Source: Littorina saxatilis
Lineage: Eukaryota; Mollusca; Gastropoda; Littorinimorpha; Littorinidae
Length of the DNA: 64,000 nucleotides
Direction of reading: 5' to 3'
NCBI RefSeq assembly: GCF_037325665.1
Contig: NC_090260.1
Coordinates: 33,898,381-33,962,380 of the forward strand
The position numbers and the translations under genes were made by a program. Below are positions 1-9,722 of the stretch, piece after piece (positions within the stretch are counted from its first letter, which is position 1; every line of letters begins with the position of its first letter). The notes beneath the pieces are model-generated. The model was not told the origin of the DNA. It ran no database searches and saw nothing but the letters and a program-made list of their open reading frames with translations.

Positions 1-1
1 C

Positions 2-1750
2 TTGAGAAAGTCTCAGGATAGCGGAAAGCACTACTACGACCGCAAAGCCGTAAACAGGAAGTTTACACCAGGTAACAAAGTGCTGATACTGCTCCCCACT
101 GATCACAACAAACTACTGATGCAGTGGAAAGGCCCATACGAGGTTGAGGCCGTGGTAGGGATCAACGACTACAAGGTGAATGTCGGCAAGAAGTCCAAGA
201 TCTACCACGCTAACCTCCTGAAACTGTATGTGGAGAGACCTCCGGAAGCAGTACAGGTCGCAGCAAGTGCGGAAGAACCAGCCGAACAAGACGAGTTCGA
301 CGGTGAGGAACTACTGGAGTTGGGAGACCTCCACAAGAAAGAGGGAGTGGATGACGTCAAGCTAGGACCTGACCTGACAGAAGATCAGCAGAAGGAGCTG
401 CATGATTTTATGGGCGACTTCACCCATAGGTTCTCTGATGTTCCAGGCTCTACGTCCTTGGTCGAACACGAAGTCCACCTCACATCTGACGTTCCTGTTC
501 GCTCAAAACCATACCCTATCCCGTTTCAGGCTCGGGAATCTTTGAAGAAGGACATCGACAACATGTTGAAGATGGAGGTCATCCGTGAGTCATCATCCCC
601 TTACTCATCTCCCGTTGTTGTTGTCAAGAAGAAAGACGGCACAAACAGGGTATGCATTGACTTCAGGAAAGTGAATAAGATCACCGTGTTTGACCCTGAA
701 CCAATGCCGACGGCGGCTGATCTGTTCCGACGGTTGACTGGCAGTAAGATCTTCTCAAAGATCGATCTCAGCAAGGGATATTGGCAAATTCCTGTGCGCG
801 AAGAGGACATACCAAAGACCGCCTTTGCAACTCCAGACGGAACGTATGAGTGCCTGCGGATGCCTTTTGGCATGGTGAACAGTGGTGCTACCCTGAAGAG
901 GGGAATGCGAAAAATGCTCAAAGGAATGAAGAATGTTGTGTATTACTGGGATGATCTGCTAGTCCACACGAAGACCTTTGCGGAGCATCTGGAGACTTTG
1001 AGGGAACTGTTTTCCCGCCTGTCAAAAGCCAATCTGACCGTGAGACCCAGCAAGTGCATTTTGGGGATCGACAACGTTGACTTCATAGGTCATTCACTGA
1101 AGGAAGGTCAAAAGGGGCTTTTGTTGGAAAACGTCACCAAGATCCTCAATGCGCCACGTCCTGAAACCAAGAAGCAGGTGCGATCCTTCCTTGGATTGGC
1201 TGGGTACTACAGAGAGTTTATTCCAAACTTCGCCGCCATAACGGCGCCTTTGTCGGACATGACCCGAAAAGGATGCCCCAACCGAATACTCTGGGGACCA
1301 GCTCAGGAGAAGGCATACCAGACCGTGCGCGACCTGATGTCACGAGACCCGGTGCTACGCCTTCCTGATACCGCCAAAGAGTTCATCTTGCGTACAGACG
1401 CATCGGACGAAAGGATCGGCGCCATGCTGATGCAAGAGCATGGAGGTAAACCGTTTCCGGTCAGCTATGCCAGCAAGAAGCTGTCAGGAGCCGAGAAGAA
1501 CTACTCGACCATGGAGAAAGAGTGTTTAGCCATCGTGTGGGGAATCAAGAAATTTGAACTTTATCTCCAAGGGGTGAAATTCGTGCTTCAGACTGATCAC
1601 AAACCCCTCACCTACCTGAACTCTGCGAAGTTTGTGAATAATCGTATCATGAGGTGGGTGATGTACTTGCAGAACTTTGATATGCGAGTGGAATCGATCA
1701 AGGGTTCAGATAATGTTGGAGCAGATTTTCTCAGCCGAGTATGTGATTAA
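2..1750 (+). CDS. pol: Gmr1-like pol polyprotein fragment: integrase C-terminus, reverse transcriptase, RNase H
   Basis: One open frame of about 580 residues with no start in the window. Residues 1-80 are the integrase C-terminal GPY/F module (WKGPYEV followed by YHANLLKLY). Residues about 100-125 are an acidic linker. Residues about 145-370 are reverse transcriptase: VCIDFRKVN, SKIDLSKGYWQIP, the PFGMVNSGA block and the catalytic YWDD box. A thumb/connection region follows (FLGLAGYYREFIPNF). Residues about 455-580 are RNase H with the acidic residues in RTDASD, MEKECLAI and TDHKPL, ending in the FLSRV block typical of Ty3/gypsy RNase H. Integrase before RT in one frame is seen directly; assignment to the Gmr1 group rests on that order. 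Confidence 0.88.
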   Translation: MRKSQDSGKHYYDRKAVNRKFTPGNKVLILLPTDHNKLLMQWKGPYEVEAVVGINDYKVNVGKKSKIYHANLLKLYVERPPEAVQVAASAEEPAEQDEFDGEELLELGDLHKKEGVDDVKLGPDLTEDQQKELHDFMGDFTHRFSDVPGSTSLVEHEVHLTSDVPVRSKPYPIPFQARESLKKDIDNMLKMEVIRESSSPYSSPVVVVKKKDGTNRVCIDFRKVNKITVFDPEPMPTAADLFRRLTGSKIFSKIDLSKGYWQIPVREEDIPKTAFATPDGTYECLRMPFGMVNSGATLKRGMRKMLKGMKNVVYYWDDLLVHTKTFAEHLETLRELFSRLSKANLTVRPSKCILGIDNVDFIGHSLKEGQKGLLLENVTKILNAPRPETKKQVRSFLGLAGYYREFIPNFAAITAPLSDMTRKGCPNRILWGPAQEKAYQTVRDLMSRDPVLRLPDTAKEFILRTDASDERIGAMLMQEHGGKPFPVSYASKKLSGAEKNYSTMEKECLAIVWGIKKFELYLQGVKFVLQTDHKPLTYLNSAKFVNNRIMRWVMYLQNFDMRVESIKGSDNVGADFLSRVCD

Positions 1751-1882
1751 AACTGTGTTCATTCTCCAACAGACTAATGTACATACCTGGTTTTCAATCT
1801 GTTATGTAAACATAATATGTGTACAGGTAGTGTTTCAGTGATTGAAAGAAATTAGGTAAATTTCTTCTGGTGTTGGGGGTAA

Positions 1883-2421
1883 TGTTAGGAAACGCTACCG
1901 TTGCTGAGCTTTGGTTCAGTTTTGTGTGTTGCATGTAGTTGACTTATTTGTACTTTGTGGGAAAGTACCGATATTATATTTTGTAAACACAATATTTATG
2001 CTTGGACGAGAATGCAGGTGAACTTTCTAGTCCTGTCAAAACAAGTTGTTTATCACGCTGTTTGTAGTGTGAGTTCGTGGCGTTCGTTCGGATTAAGTGC
2101 GTCGGCGCTTTTGATGTGCGTCACAGAGAGCGTCACTGTTCTAGTCCATAGACGGCTCGTATAATGTAGTTGTATCATGTTCGGTCTGGAATATTCTCGA
2201 GATTGAGTATTTACTATATATGCCAGCGCGATTTGAATGTTAAAAAAGTTTCTATTTGAGTTCTGCTACGTTGTGCAGTTGTATGTATTGAATGCTGAAT
2301 AAATCCTCGAACTCAATTTGACGAGTTGTTTTCTGTTGCTGCGAAGACGGGCGACGTAGAATAAAAGAACACAACTATACGACGTTTGAGAACTTGTGGC
2401 AATCTCAAGTGTCGTGTAACA
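1883..2421 (+). repeat. 3' LTR of the Gmr1-like element
   Basis: About 540 bp beginning TGTTAGGAAACG and ending GTCGTGTAACA, so the ends are the inverted pair TGTTA/TAACA. It contains a TATA-like stretch near 2213 and an AATAAA signal near 2299, as expected of an LTR carrying promoter and polyadenylation site. The second LTR is outside the window, so the right boundary is inferred from the terminal pair only. Confidence 0.65.
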
Positions 2422-2545
2422 CTTGTAAGCTACGGTAGCGGACAACTATTCAGATTACATTCAAGTCTGTAAACAAATACTAAATTTATAGAGTTGTGTA
2501 GAGGCATTTATGATTGTCTAAAAACCGGGCTATACCACTCCATAA

Positions 2546-4553
2546 CACCCCCCACCCACCAAACACTCACATACAACCCCATTATTCCCACAACTACCCA
2601 GCCCCCCCCCCCCCACCCACCAAACACTCACATACAACCCCATTATTCCCACAACTACCCAGCCCCCCCCCCCCCCACCCACCCAAACACTCACATACAA
2701 CCCCATTATTCCCACAACTACCCAGCCCCCCCCCCCACCCACCAAACACTCACATACAACCCCATTATTCCCACAACTACCCAGCCCCCCCCCCCCCACC
2801 CACCAAACACTCACATACAACCCCATTATTCCCACAACTACCCTGCCCCCCCCCCCCCCACCTACCAAACACTCACATACAACCCCATTATTCCCACAAC
2901 AAACCCAGCCCCCCCCCCCCCCACCTACCAAACACTTACATACAACCCCATTATTCCCACAACTACCCAGCCCCCCCCCCCCCCACCTACCAAACACTCA
3001 CATACAACCCCATTATTCCCACAACTACCCCCCCCCCCCCCTCCCCTGCCCACCTACCAAACACTCACATACAGCCCCATTTTTCTCACAACTACCCAGC
3101 CCCCCCTGCCCACCTACCAAACACTCATGCACATACAACCCTATTATTCTCACAACTACCCAGCTCCCCCCCCCTCCCCCACCAAACACTCACATACAAC
3201 CCCATTATTCCCACAACTACCCAGCCCCCCCCCCCCCCCCACCTACCAAACACTCACATACAACCCCATTATTCCCACAGGTACCCAGCCCCCCTCCCCC
3301 ACCTACCAAACACTCACATACAACCCACAACTACCAAGTCCCCCCCACCTACCAAACACTCACATACAACCCCATTATTGCCACAACTACCCAGCCCCCC
3401 CCCCCCACCTACCAAACACTCACATACAACCCCATTATTCCCACAACTACCCGGCACCCCCCCCCCCCCACCTACCAAACACTCACATACAACCCCATTA
3501 TTCCCACAACCCCCCCCCCCCACCCACCTACCAAACACTCACATACAACCCCATTATTCCCACAACTACCCAGCCCCCCCCCCCCCCACCTACCAAACAC
3601 TCACATACAACCCCATTATTCCCACAACAAACCCAGCCCCCCCCCCCCCACCTACCAAACACTCACATACAACCCCATTATTCCCACAACTACCCAGCCC
3701 CCCCCCCCCCCCACCTACCAAACACTCACATACAACCCCATTATTCCCACAACTACCCAGTCCCCCCCCCCCCACCTACCAAACACTCACATACAACTCC
3801 ATTATTCCCACAACTACCCAGCCCCCCCCCCCCCCCCACCTACCAAACACTCACATACAACCCCATTATTCCCACAACAAACCCAGCCCCCCCCCCCTTC
3901 TACCAAACACTCACATACAACCCCATTATTCCCACAACCACCCAGTCCCCCCCCCCCCACCTACCAAACACTCACTACCCTGCCCCCCCCCCCCCCCACC
4001 TACCAAACACTCACATACAACCCCATTATTCCCACAACAAACCCAGCCCCCCCCCCTCCCACCTACCAAACACTCACATACAACCCCATTATTCCCACAA
4101 CTACCCAGCCCCCCCCCCCCCCCCACCTACCAAACACTCACATACAACCCCATTATTCCCACAACTACCCAGTCCCCCCCCCCCCCCCCACTTACCAAAC
4201 ACTCACATACAACCCCATTATTCCCACAACTACCCAGCCCCCCCCCCCCCCACCTACCAAACACTCACATACAACCCCATTATTCCCACAACGAACCCAG
4301 CCCCCCCCCCCCCCCCTCCTTCTACCAAACACTCACATACAACCCCATTATTCCCACAACCACCCAGTCCCCCCCCCCCCACCTACCAAACACTCACATA
4401 GAACCCCATTATTCCCACAACTACCCAGCCCCCCCCCCCCCCACCTACCAAACACTTACATACAACCCCATTATTCCCACAACTACCCAGCCCCCCCCCC
4501 CCCCCCCCACCTACCAAACACTCACATGCAACTCCATTATTCCCACAACAACC
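2546..4553 (+). repeat. C-rich minisatellite, about 33 units of roughly 60-65 bp
   Basis: Each unit is a C-run of about 8-16 bases followed by a near-constant block reading CCTACCAAACACTCACAT, then ACAACCCCATTATTCCCACAA and CTACCCAG. I count about 33 units; unit-length variation comes mostly from the C-run, with a few shortened units near 3310 and 3965. The minus strand therefore has a G-run of 8 or more every 60-odd bases. Long open frames on both strands are by-products of a repeat whose length is often divisible by three. Degenerate units continue to about 4860. Confidence 0.95.
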
Positions 4554-4860
4554 TAGATCTCACCCCCCTAACAAACACTTACAAAGTTAACGACCCCATA
4601 ACCCCCACAACCACCCCCCCCCCCCCCTTTCCCCGTCGCGATATAACCTTCGTGGTTGAAAACGACGTTAAACACCAAATAAAGAAAGAAAGAAGATCCC
4701 ACCCCCCTAACTAACACTTACACACGACCCCATAACCTCCACAACAACCCAGATCGCACCCCACACCACATGCCCAATGCAGCCTCTCACCCCCCCCCCC
4801 CCCCTAACTACCACATACAACCCCATAACTCTAACAACAACCCAGATCCCACCCACCCTC
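4554..4860. repeat. Degenerate minisatellite units with an embedded SINE-like tail
   Basis: Diverged relatives of the C-rich unit (blocks like CCCCATAACC and CACAACAACCCAGATC) surround a detached 3' tail of the SINE-like family at about 4626-4702. The block 4621-4785 recurs almost unchanged at 5163-5327, so this stretch was duplicated together with the tail. Confidence 0.75.
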
Positions 4861-5240
4861 CGCGGGTTAGGGGGAAGAATTTACCCGATGCTCCCCAGCA
4901 TGTCGTAAGAGGCGACTAACGGGTTCTGTTTCTCCTTTTACCCTTGTTAAGTGTTTCTTGTATAGAATATAGTCAATGTTTGTAAAGATTTTAGTCAAGC
5001 AGTATGTAAGAAATGTTAAGTCCTTTGTACTGGAAACTTGCATTCTCCCAGTAAGGTCATATATTGTACTACGTTGCAAGCCCCTGGAGCAATTTTTTGA
5101 TTTGTGCTTTTGTGAACAAGAAACAATTAACAAGTGGCTCTATCCCATCTTCCCCCCCCCCCCCCCCCCCCTTTCCCCGTCGCGATATAACCTTTGTGGT
5201 TGAAAACGACGTTAAACACCAAATAAAGAAAGAAAGAAGA
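4861..5240 (+). repeat. SINE-like family S, full-length copy
   Basis: About 380 bp. It starts with CGCGGGTTAGGGGGAAG, passes through the block GTCGTAAGAGGCGACTAA, and ends with the tail CGTCGCGATATAACC, GAAAACGACGTTAAACACC and an (A/G)-rich AAAGAAAGAAAG run. Other copies in this window are on the minus strand at 58231-58600 and 59520-59893. The 3' tail of A/G repeats and lack of a coding frame fit a SINE, but I see no clear tRNA A/B boxes, so the polymerase III origin is unproven. Confidence 0.75.
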
Positions 5241-5327
5241 TCCCACCCCCCTAACTAACACTTACACACGACCCCATAACCTCCACAACAACCCAGATCG
5301 CACCCCACACCACATGCCCAATGCAGC
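5163..5327 (+). repeat. Second copy of a ~165 bp duplicated block
   Basis: Near-identical to 4621-4785: C-run, SINE-like tail, then the same C-rich flank through the ATGCCCAATGCAGC block. It overlaps the tail of the SINE-like copy, which suggests unequal recombination through shared tail or flank sequence. Confidence 0.7.
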
Positions 5328-5331
5328 TTGG

Positions 5332-5645
5332 TCAGTTCTCATCATATTCGCAGATTACACCAGAGCTTACGAGATCACATAAACCATCATGCCACATTAC
5401 CGATGCAGAAGTAAGAGTATAAAGAGTGAGGCAAAGTTCTTCATCGTGGCTGGGCTCAAGCGCTGACCAGAAGCTTTCATTGGACCCGCTGGCTGCCACC
5501 TGTTGGCCGTTGGACCATTGAAAGATAGAGCCGTTTCTCTGTGCGCCCAGGTAAAGGCGGACCTCACCAGCGATAACTGCGGAAGAAAGATGATCCTTGA
5601 AAAACACACTTTGGCTCTGACCTTTCCGGCGAAGACGCATTAGCT
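5332..5645 (-). CDS. PAN/C-type lectin gene, last exon (C-terminal half of the lectin domain)
   Basis: Minus-strand exon entered through an acceptor (CCTAG) and closed by a stop at 5332-5334. It encodes the second half of a C-type lectin fold: VRLYLGAQRNG and FQWSNGQ, then the conserved cysteine/tryptophan pattern ELCLTLY...MWHDGLCD...GVICEY. It begins in phase 1 and so continues in frame from the exon at 24526-24711. The canonical calcium/sugar EPN or QPD triplet is not present (EPS is seen) and the usual WND is WHD, so classical calcium-dependent sugar binding is doubtful. No membrane segment follows, which fits a secreted protein. Confidence 0.82.
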
Positions 5646-5661
5646 CTAGGTTAGCATGTGT

Positions 5662-5665
<4 letters not shown>

Positions 5666-5747
<82 letters not shown>
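5666..5747. repeat. (GT)n microsatellite
   Basis: About 82 bp of uninterrupted GT, starting some 20 bp upstream (in gene direction) of the last lectin exon. On the coding strand it reads as a CA run just before the splice acceptor. Confidence 0.97.
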
Positions 5748-5752
<5 letters not shown>

Positions 5753-6067
5753 GTGTGTCTGTGTGAAAATGCTCAAGAACCATACTTATACATACAATCA
5801 TTGTCTTAGGAACACAGATTACAGGGGCGGAGCAGTAAGCCAGAGGGGAGGGGGGGTACAACCTGGGGTCCAGGGTCTCGTTGGGGGGTCTGGGGGACAA
5901 AGCCCCCCTGAAGCTGAAGAATTTTAGCTATTTTATAAACAATTTGCGGCTTATCCTTGATTTTAAACATGATCAACTGGTGTCAGCAGCCACTCATTAT
6001 TTCTTTTAACGATAGTATTAAATAATGGCAATTTATCTTCACTGATATCTGCTCCCGACATCATATA

Positions 6068-7653
6068 CACTCTTCAAAAAAAGTTAAGGATCACTTTTTT
6101 ACAAGCACGCCACACAAAACAGACAAGACCGAATTCTTTCATTTTTTTTAAATTATATAATTGAACAACCAAGGAGTAATGACAAACAAAGCAAAGATCG
6201 AACGCGGCAGCGACAATTTAGCTAGAGTGTGTCAAACGTGACAACCCTCGAAAATGGAATTCACAACAATGTGAATCAGTGTCAATAACGCGTGTGCCCT
6301 CCGTTGTGTGCCAGGCATTCAACACATCGTTGACGCATGGAGTGGATCAGGTTGCATATGAGTGCTCTGGAAACTCCATTCCACTCCTGCTGGAGCCATT
6401 GCAGCAGTTGACCCAGATTGGCAGGAGGAGGGAGATGTTGCTGTACCCGACGACAAAGCTCGTCCCACATGTGCTCTATGGGGTTCAGGTCCGGGCTGTT
6501 GGCTGGCCACAGCATCCCGTTGACCCTGGCCTGCTGGATGAAGGTGTTTACAGCTGCAGAGCGATGGGGAGGTGCGTTGTCATCCTGAAGAATCGCACGA
6601 GGGCCGATCGCTTGGAGGGCTGGAACGACCAGGGGTTGCAGGATCTCATTCTGGTAGCGGACACCGGTCAAGTTGCCCACTACATGGTACAGAGGTGTCC
6701 TTAGACGTGTGCTGATCCCTCCCCAGACCATCACAGAGCCTCCGCCAAAACGCTGTCGATCCAGAACAGCGCCTTCTGCGAAGCGCTTTTTGCGACGCCT
6801 CCACACTCGGATGCGACCATCAGCAGGTTCCAAGCAAAAGCGGGACTCATCTGTAAACAACACCTGAGCCCACTGCTGACGTTGCCACCTCACATGTTGA
6901 GTGCACCAGGCTCGGTGATTAGCAGTCAGGGTTGTTCCTCGGACTGGACGCCTTGCACGCAAGCCAAAGTTGTGTAAGCGGTTTCGGATCGTCTGACCAC
7001 TAACAACAGTGTTGGTGGTAGCTTGTAGGCGTTGCCTAATGTTGTTTGCCGTAGCCATTCTTTGTTGCATGGCCTGCCTCTGAATGAAGCGATCCTCTCT
7101 TTGTGTGGTGACTCTGGGCCGACCAGAACGTTGTCGCTCCTGCACTCTTCCAGTTGCGTGGAATCTCTGTTTTAGTCTGACGATGACAGAGGGAGCCACT
7201 GCAAGCCTCTGGGCCAATTGTCTGGCAGCAACACCGTCTTGTAGCCATCCTATTGCCCTTCCTCTATCCAAATCGCTCAGTTTTCTTCGTGGGGGCATGT
7301 TGCTACTGTGCATAATTGTGTCAGCGTGTCAACCTTTAAACACAAGCTGGTGAGCGATGTTCATAGCCAGGACCCTGTTGTAGCACGTGCATCACAACCT
7401 TTTTCCCTGGCATGCGTTCCGCAAATTTCATGGGGCTATAAAAAACACCCTTTTTCTTCCAAAATGCAGAAGCTTCTGAGAAGTCCCACAAAGGGAAATA
7501 ACTCTGCCTGCCAAACAAAATTCTAGGTCAAGACTCATTGTTCATTTGTTAATTCAAACACATTAATCTTTTAATCATTATGTCGATGTTTAATTTTTTG
7601 GCAATTTTTTAGATCCGTTTTTTCAACCGATCCTTAACTTTTTTTGAAGAGTG
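6068..7653 (-). mobile_element. Tc1-like DNA transposon, apparently complete
   Basis: About 1.59 kb, flanked by TA target dinucleotides (6066-6067 and 7654-7655). Perfect terminal inverted repeats of about 25 bp begin CACTCTTCAAAAAAAG and continue GTTAAGGATC. One uninterrupted transposase frame lies between them. This is the complete Tc1/mariner plan, and perfect ends plus an open frame argue for recent arrival. It sits inside the GC-rich element at 5822-7822. Confidence 0.92.
6282..7313 (-). CDS. Tc1-like transposase (DD34E)
   Basis: The frame of 343 residues is the normal length for a Tc1 transposase, which cuts and pastes its own element by binding the terminal repeats. The N-terminus (about 10-75) is a paired-type helix-turn-helix region followed by the GRPR AT-hook-like motif. 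The catalytic triad is visible as FTDES, LQDDNAPPH and SPDLNPIEHMWDE; the spacing from the second D to the E fits 34 residues. A GGGSVMVWGG block lies between the first two. The frame could start at the first Met or at NMPPRRK five residues later. No stops or frameshifts are seen, so an active enzyme is possible. Confidence 0.93.
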   Translation of the reverse strand: MHSSNMPPRRKLSDLDRGRAIGWLQDGVAARQLAQRLAVAPSVIVRLKQRFHATGRVQERQRSGRPRVTTQREDRFIQRQAMQQRMATANNIRQRLQATTNTVVSGQTIRNRLHNFGLRARRPVRGTTLTANHRAWCTQHVRWQRQQWAQVLFTDESRFCLEPADGRIRVWRRRKKRFAEGAVLDRQRFGGGSVMVWGGISTRLRTPLYHVVGNLTGVRYQNEILQPLVVPALQAIGPRAILQDDNAPPHRSAAVNTFIQQARVNGMLWPANSPDLNPIEHMWDELCRRVQQHLPPPANLGQLLQWLQQEWNGVSRALICNLIHSMRQRCVECLAHNGGHTRY

Positions 7654-8394
7654 TAGTATGGTTAGAAGGAAGACATGTCGCGTACTGTGACAATTAAACA
7701 ATTAACAGACAGAACACACACCAAATTCACAGACCGAATTTTTTTAAGGGGGGGGGGGACAGCCGGGGGGGGGGGGGTCCGGAACCCCTGTAACACCCCC
7801 CCCCCCCCCTAATCCGCCCCTGGATTATATGTTGCATACTGCAACTGAAACAATCAGCTTTGCTGATTTAACTACATAAGACACCAGTTCTCTGAAACTG
7901 TTTCAAACCTTTAACTTTAATTTCTTGAAAGTAAAACTCTTCCAATCTTGTGCAAATCTTGACAAGCCTTGAGAAACATGACTGGTAAAACACCAATAAA
8001 CAAATCGCGTAAGGCGAAATAACAACATTTAGTCAAGCTGTGGAACTCACGGAATGAAACTGAACGCACTGCTTTTTTCCACCAAGATCGCATACTCGTA
8101 GTTTCGTCAGTCCACCGCTCGTGGCAAAGGCAGTGAAATCGACAAGCCAGAATAGTGCTGTAATGGTCGCGCTGAGCGGGATAGCACGCTTTTCTGTATC
8201 TCTATTCTTTATAGCGTACTGAGTTTGTTTTTAATCAAAACATAGCATATCTATATGTTTTTGGAATCAGGGACCGACAAGGAATAAGATGAAATTGTTT
8301 CTAAATCGATTTCGGACAATTAATTCTAATCATAATTTTCATATTTTTAATTTTCAGAGCTTGTTTGTAATCCAAATATAACATATGTATATGT

Positions 8395-9110
8395 CACACG
8401 CTTTCCTTCTTTGCCACTACTAAAGCAAACGTGTGCAAGATTGTATGTTACGCGCTTTGGAGCATGTGCAAGAACGGATTCAAACTCGAAATCGTCCCCC
8501 CAAAAACCCCAAAATGCACACACGACTTTTATTTCTCCTGCTGTTATCGTTTCTTCTCTTTACAAATTTTTCAACGCTCAGAATACTGAAAACGGCATCC
8601 CAGACGACAGTACTGTTTCCATACGCGAATTTAGCTGCCCTTGGAAAGTGGCTCGCTCAGGAGGCCTGTTAGTCTGACACTATAAGGACAGAGTTGTGAA
8701 CATAGATGACAAAGATCCCGGAAAGAACAAACATTTCGCGGATGCAGACACAGAAAGACGTCATGAAGATTGCGATGCTTCAAAAGATACAGACTGTGAC
8801 GATGACTGTGACGTCATTCACATATTCCGAGACGTCATTTATAGTTGTTCGGTCACTTTCGTCAAAAAGTAGATCTCTCCACAATGGCTGCTCCTGTGTT
8901 TAGGTTTATCAAGCGTGAGTACGCAAAACGTGTTTGTTCTCTCCTCTGTTGAAGCTGTGAGACATAATCGCCATTACGAGCTAGTCGTGTGACAGAGAGT
9001 TTTCTTGCACACTCGACTGCTGCTGTTTCACTCCGGCTAAAGCCGTCGTGAAACATCTACAGTCTCGTGTGCAAGAAAACTCTCTGTCACACGACTAGCT
9101 CGTAATAGCG
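8395..9110 (+). other. Insertion inside a family A repeat, with promoter-like sites and a long hairpin
   Basis: Sequence that splits the family A copy. It contains three GACGTCA-type (CRE-like) motifs at about 8759, 8811 and 8831. Next comes ACAATGG at 8882-8888 and a short open stretch (8884-8914) ending at a consensus GTGAGT donor. The insert ends in a 40-bp perfect inverted repeat (8972-9106). It may be a small mobile element that carries captured host promoter sequence, but no second exon or known protein could be identified. Confidence 0.4.
8972..9106. repeat. Hairpin: ~40-bp inverted repeat with a ~53-bp loop
   Basis: The left arm starts ATTACGAGCTAGTCGTG and runs through GACAGAGAGTTTTC. 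The right arm is its reverse complement and ends CGACTAGCTCGTAAT. The arms look perfect. Probably the end structure of the foreign segment that splits the family A copy. Confidence 0.85.
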
Positions 9111-9385
9111 GGTAATGTTTTTGGAATCAGAAAATGACGAAGAATAAGATGGAAATTGTTTTTGGATCGTTTAAGAAAAAAACTTAATGACAAGTTTCCG
9201 ATTTTTAATGACCAAATTCATTAATTATTTTTTAAGCCACCAAGCTGAAATGCAATACCAAAGTCCGGCTTTTGTCGAAGATTGCATTGCCAAAATTTCA
9301 ATCAATTTGATTGAAAAATGAGGGTGTGACAGTGCCGCCTCAACTTTTACAAAAAGCCGGATATGACGTCATCAAAGACATTTAT

Positions 9386-9722
9386 TCTACATCATTTCCT
9401 GATTCCAAAAACATATAAATATGTTATATTTGGATTAAAAACAAGCTCTGAAAATTAAAAATATAAAAATTATGATCAAAATTAAATTTCCGAAATCCTT
9501 TTTCTTTCTGATTCTGGATTTTGAACCTCTTCTGGTTACTCTGATATACTGATTTTAGATCAGAATTAATCATAAACGGTCAAAACGGCTACATGAACAA
9601 TGTATGTGTATGCAATTGTGTATTGAAAACACACAAAACAGCAAAAAATATGCGCTTTTTCTTGTGGAACTAAGCAAGACTTGTTGTTTTGTTAGTGTTG
9701 TTTTGTTACATGTTTCATAAAC
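9386..9722. other. Repeat debris left of the Polinton-like element
   Basis: 9386-9520 is an internal piece of family A in the opposite orientation to the copy just before it, making a head-to-head junction near 9385. From 9521 to 9722 I recognise nothing. The direct repeat TAAAC at 9718-9722 is the probable target duplication of the next element. Confidence 0.6.

Larger units (their letters stand above)
1..2421 (+). mobile_element. Ty3/gypsy LTR retrotransposon, Gmr1-like, 3' portion
   Basis: The window opens inside the pol gene of an LTR retrotransposon and runs through its 3' LTR. The end of the integrase lies upstream of reverse transcriptase and RNase H, the domain order of the Gmr1 group of Ty3/gypsy elements (known from Atlantic cod and other deuterostomes). 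RNase H is followed by a short untranslated stretch, a G-rich polypurine-like tract near 1873-1882 and the LTR. Gag, protease and most of integrase lie outside the window. The visible reading frame looks whole, so the copy is probably young, but the full element cannot be judged from here. Confidence 0.85.
5822..7822. mobile_element. Non-autonomous GC-rich DNA element interrupted by a Tc1 transposon
   Basis: Both ends carry the inverted 10-mer CAGGGGCGGA, and each is directly flanked by GATTA. The ends continue as very G- or C-rich sequence (5845-5905, 7745-7815). CAGGGGCGG-type ends are common in hAT-like elements, but those make 8 bp target duplications and only 5 bp match here, so the superfamily is open. 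Without the Tc1 insertion at 6068-7653 the element would be about 0.4 kb and without coding capacity. Confidence 0.55.
8003..9385 (-). repeat. Repeat family A, old copy interrupted by an insertion
   Basis: 8003-8394 matches the start of family A in the orientation of the 47857-48724 copy (tcgcgtaaggcgaaat ... aatccaaatataacat). 9110-9385 continues the same family (tttttggaatcagaaaatga ... gacgtcatcaaagacattt). The 0.7 kb between them is foreign. Many mismatches against the other copies suggest an older insertion. Confidence 0.75.

Noticed and set aside
2494-4556. Very long proline/threonine-rich open frames on both strands (up to 680 codons)
   Set aside because: They are translations of the C-rich minisatellite; two different frames on one strand are open over the same bases, which marks repeat artefacts and not a gene.
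5658-5927. Open frames of alternating Val-Cys or Thr-His near the GT tract, and similar frames at 27757-28034, 31282-31608, 34111-34500, 44182-44440 and 45659-46070
   Set aside because: All are translations of CA/GT microsatellites.
5822-7822. Firm assignment of the outer GC-rich element to the hAT superfamily
   Set aside because: The end motif is suggestive, but the flanking duplication is only 5 bp and not the 8 bp typical of hAT, and there is no transposase.
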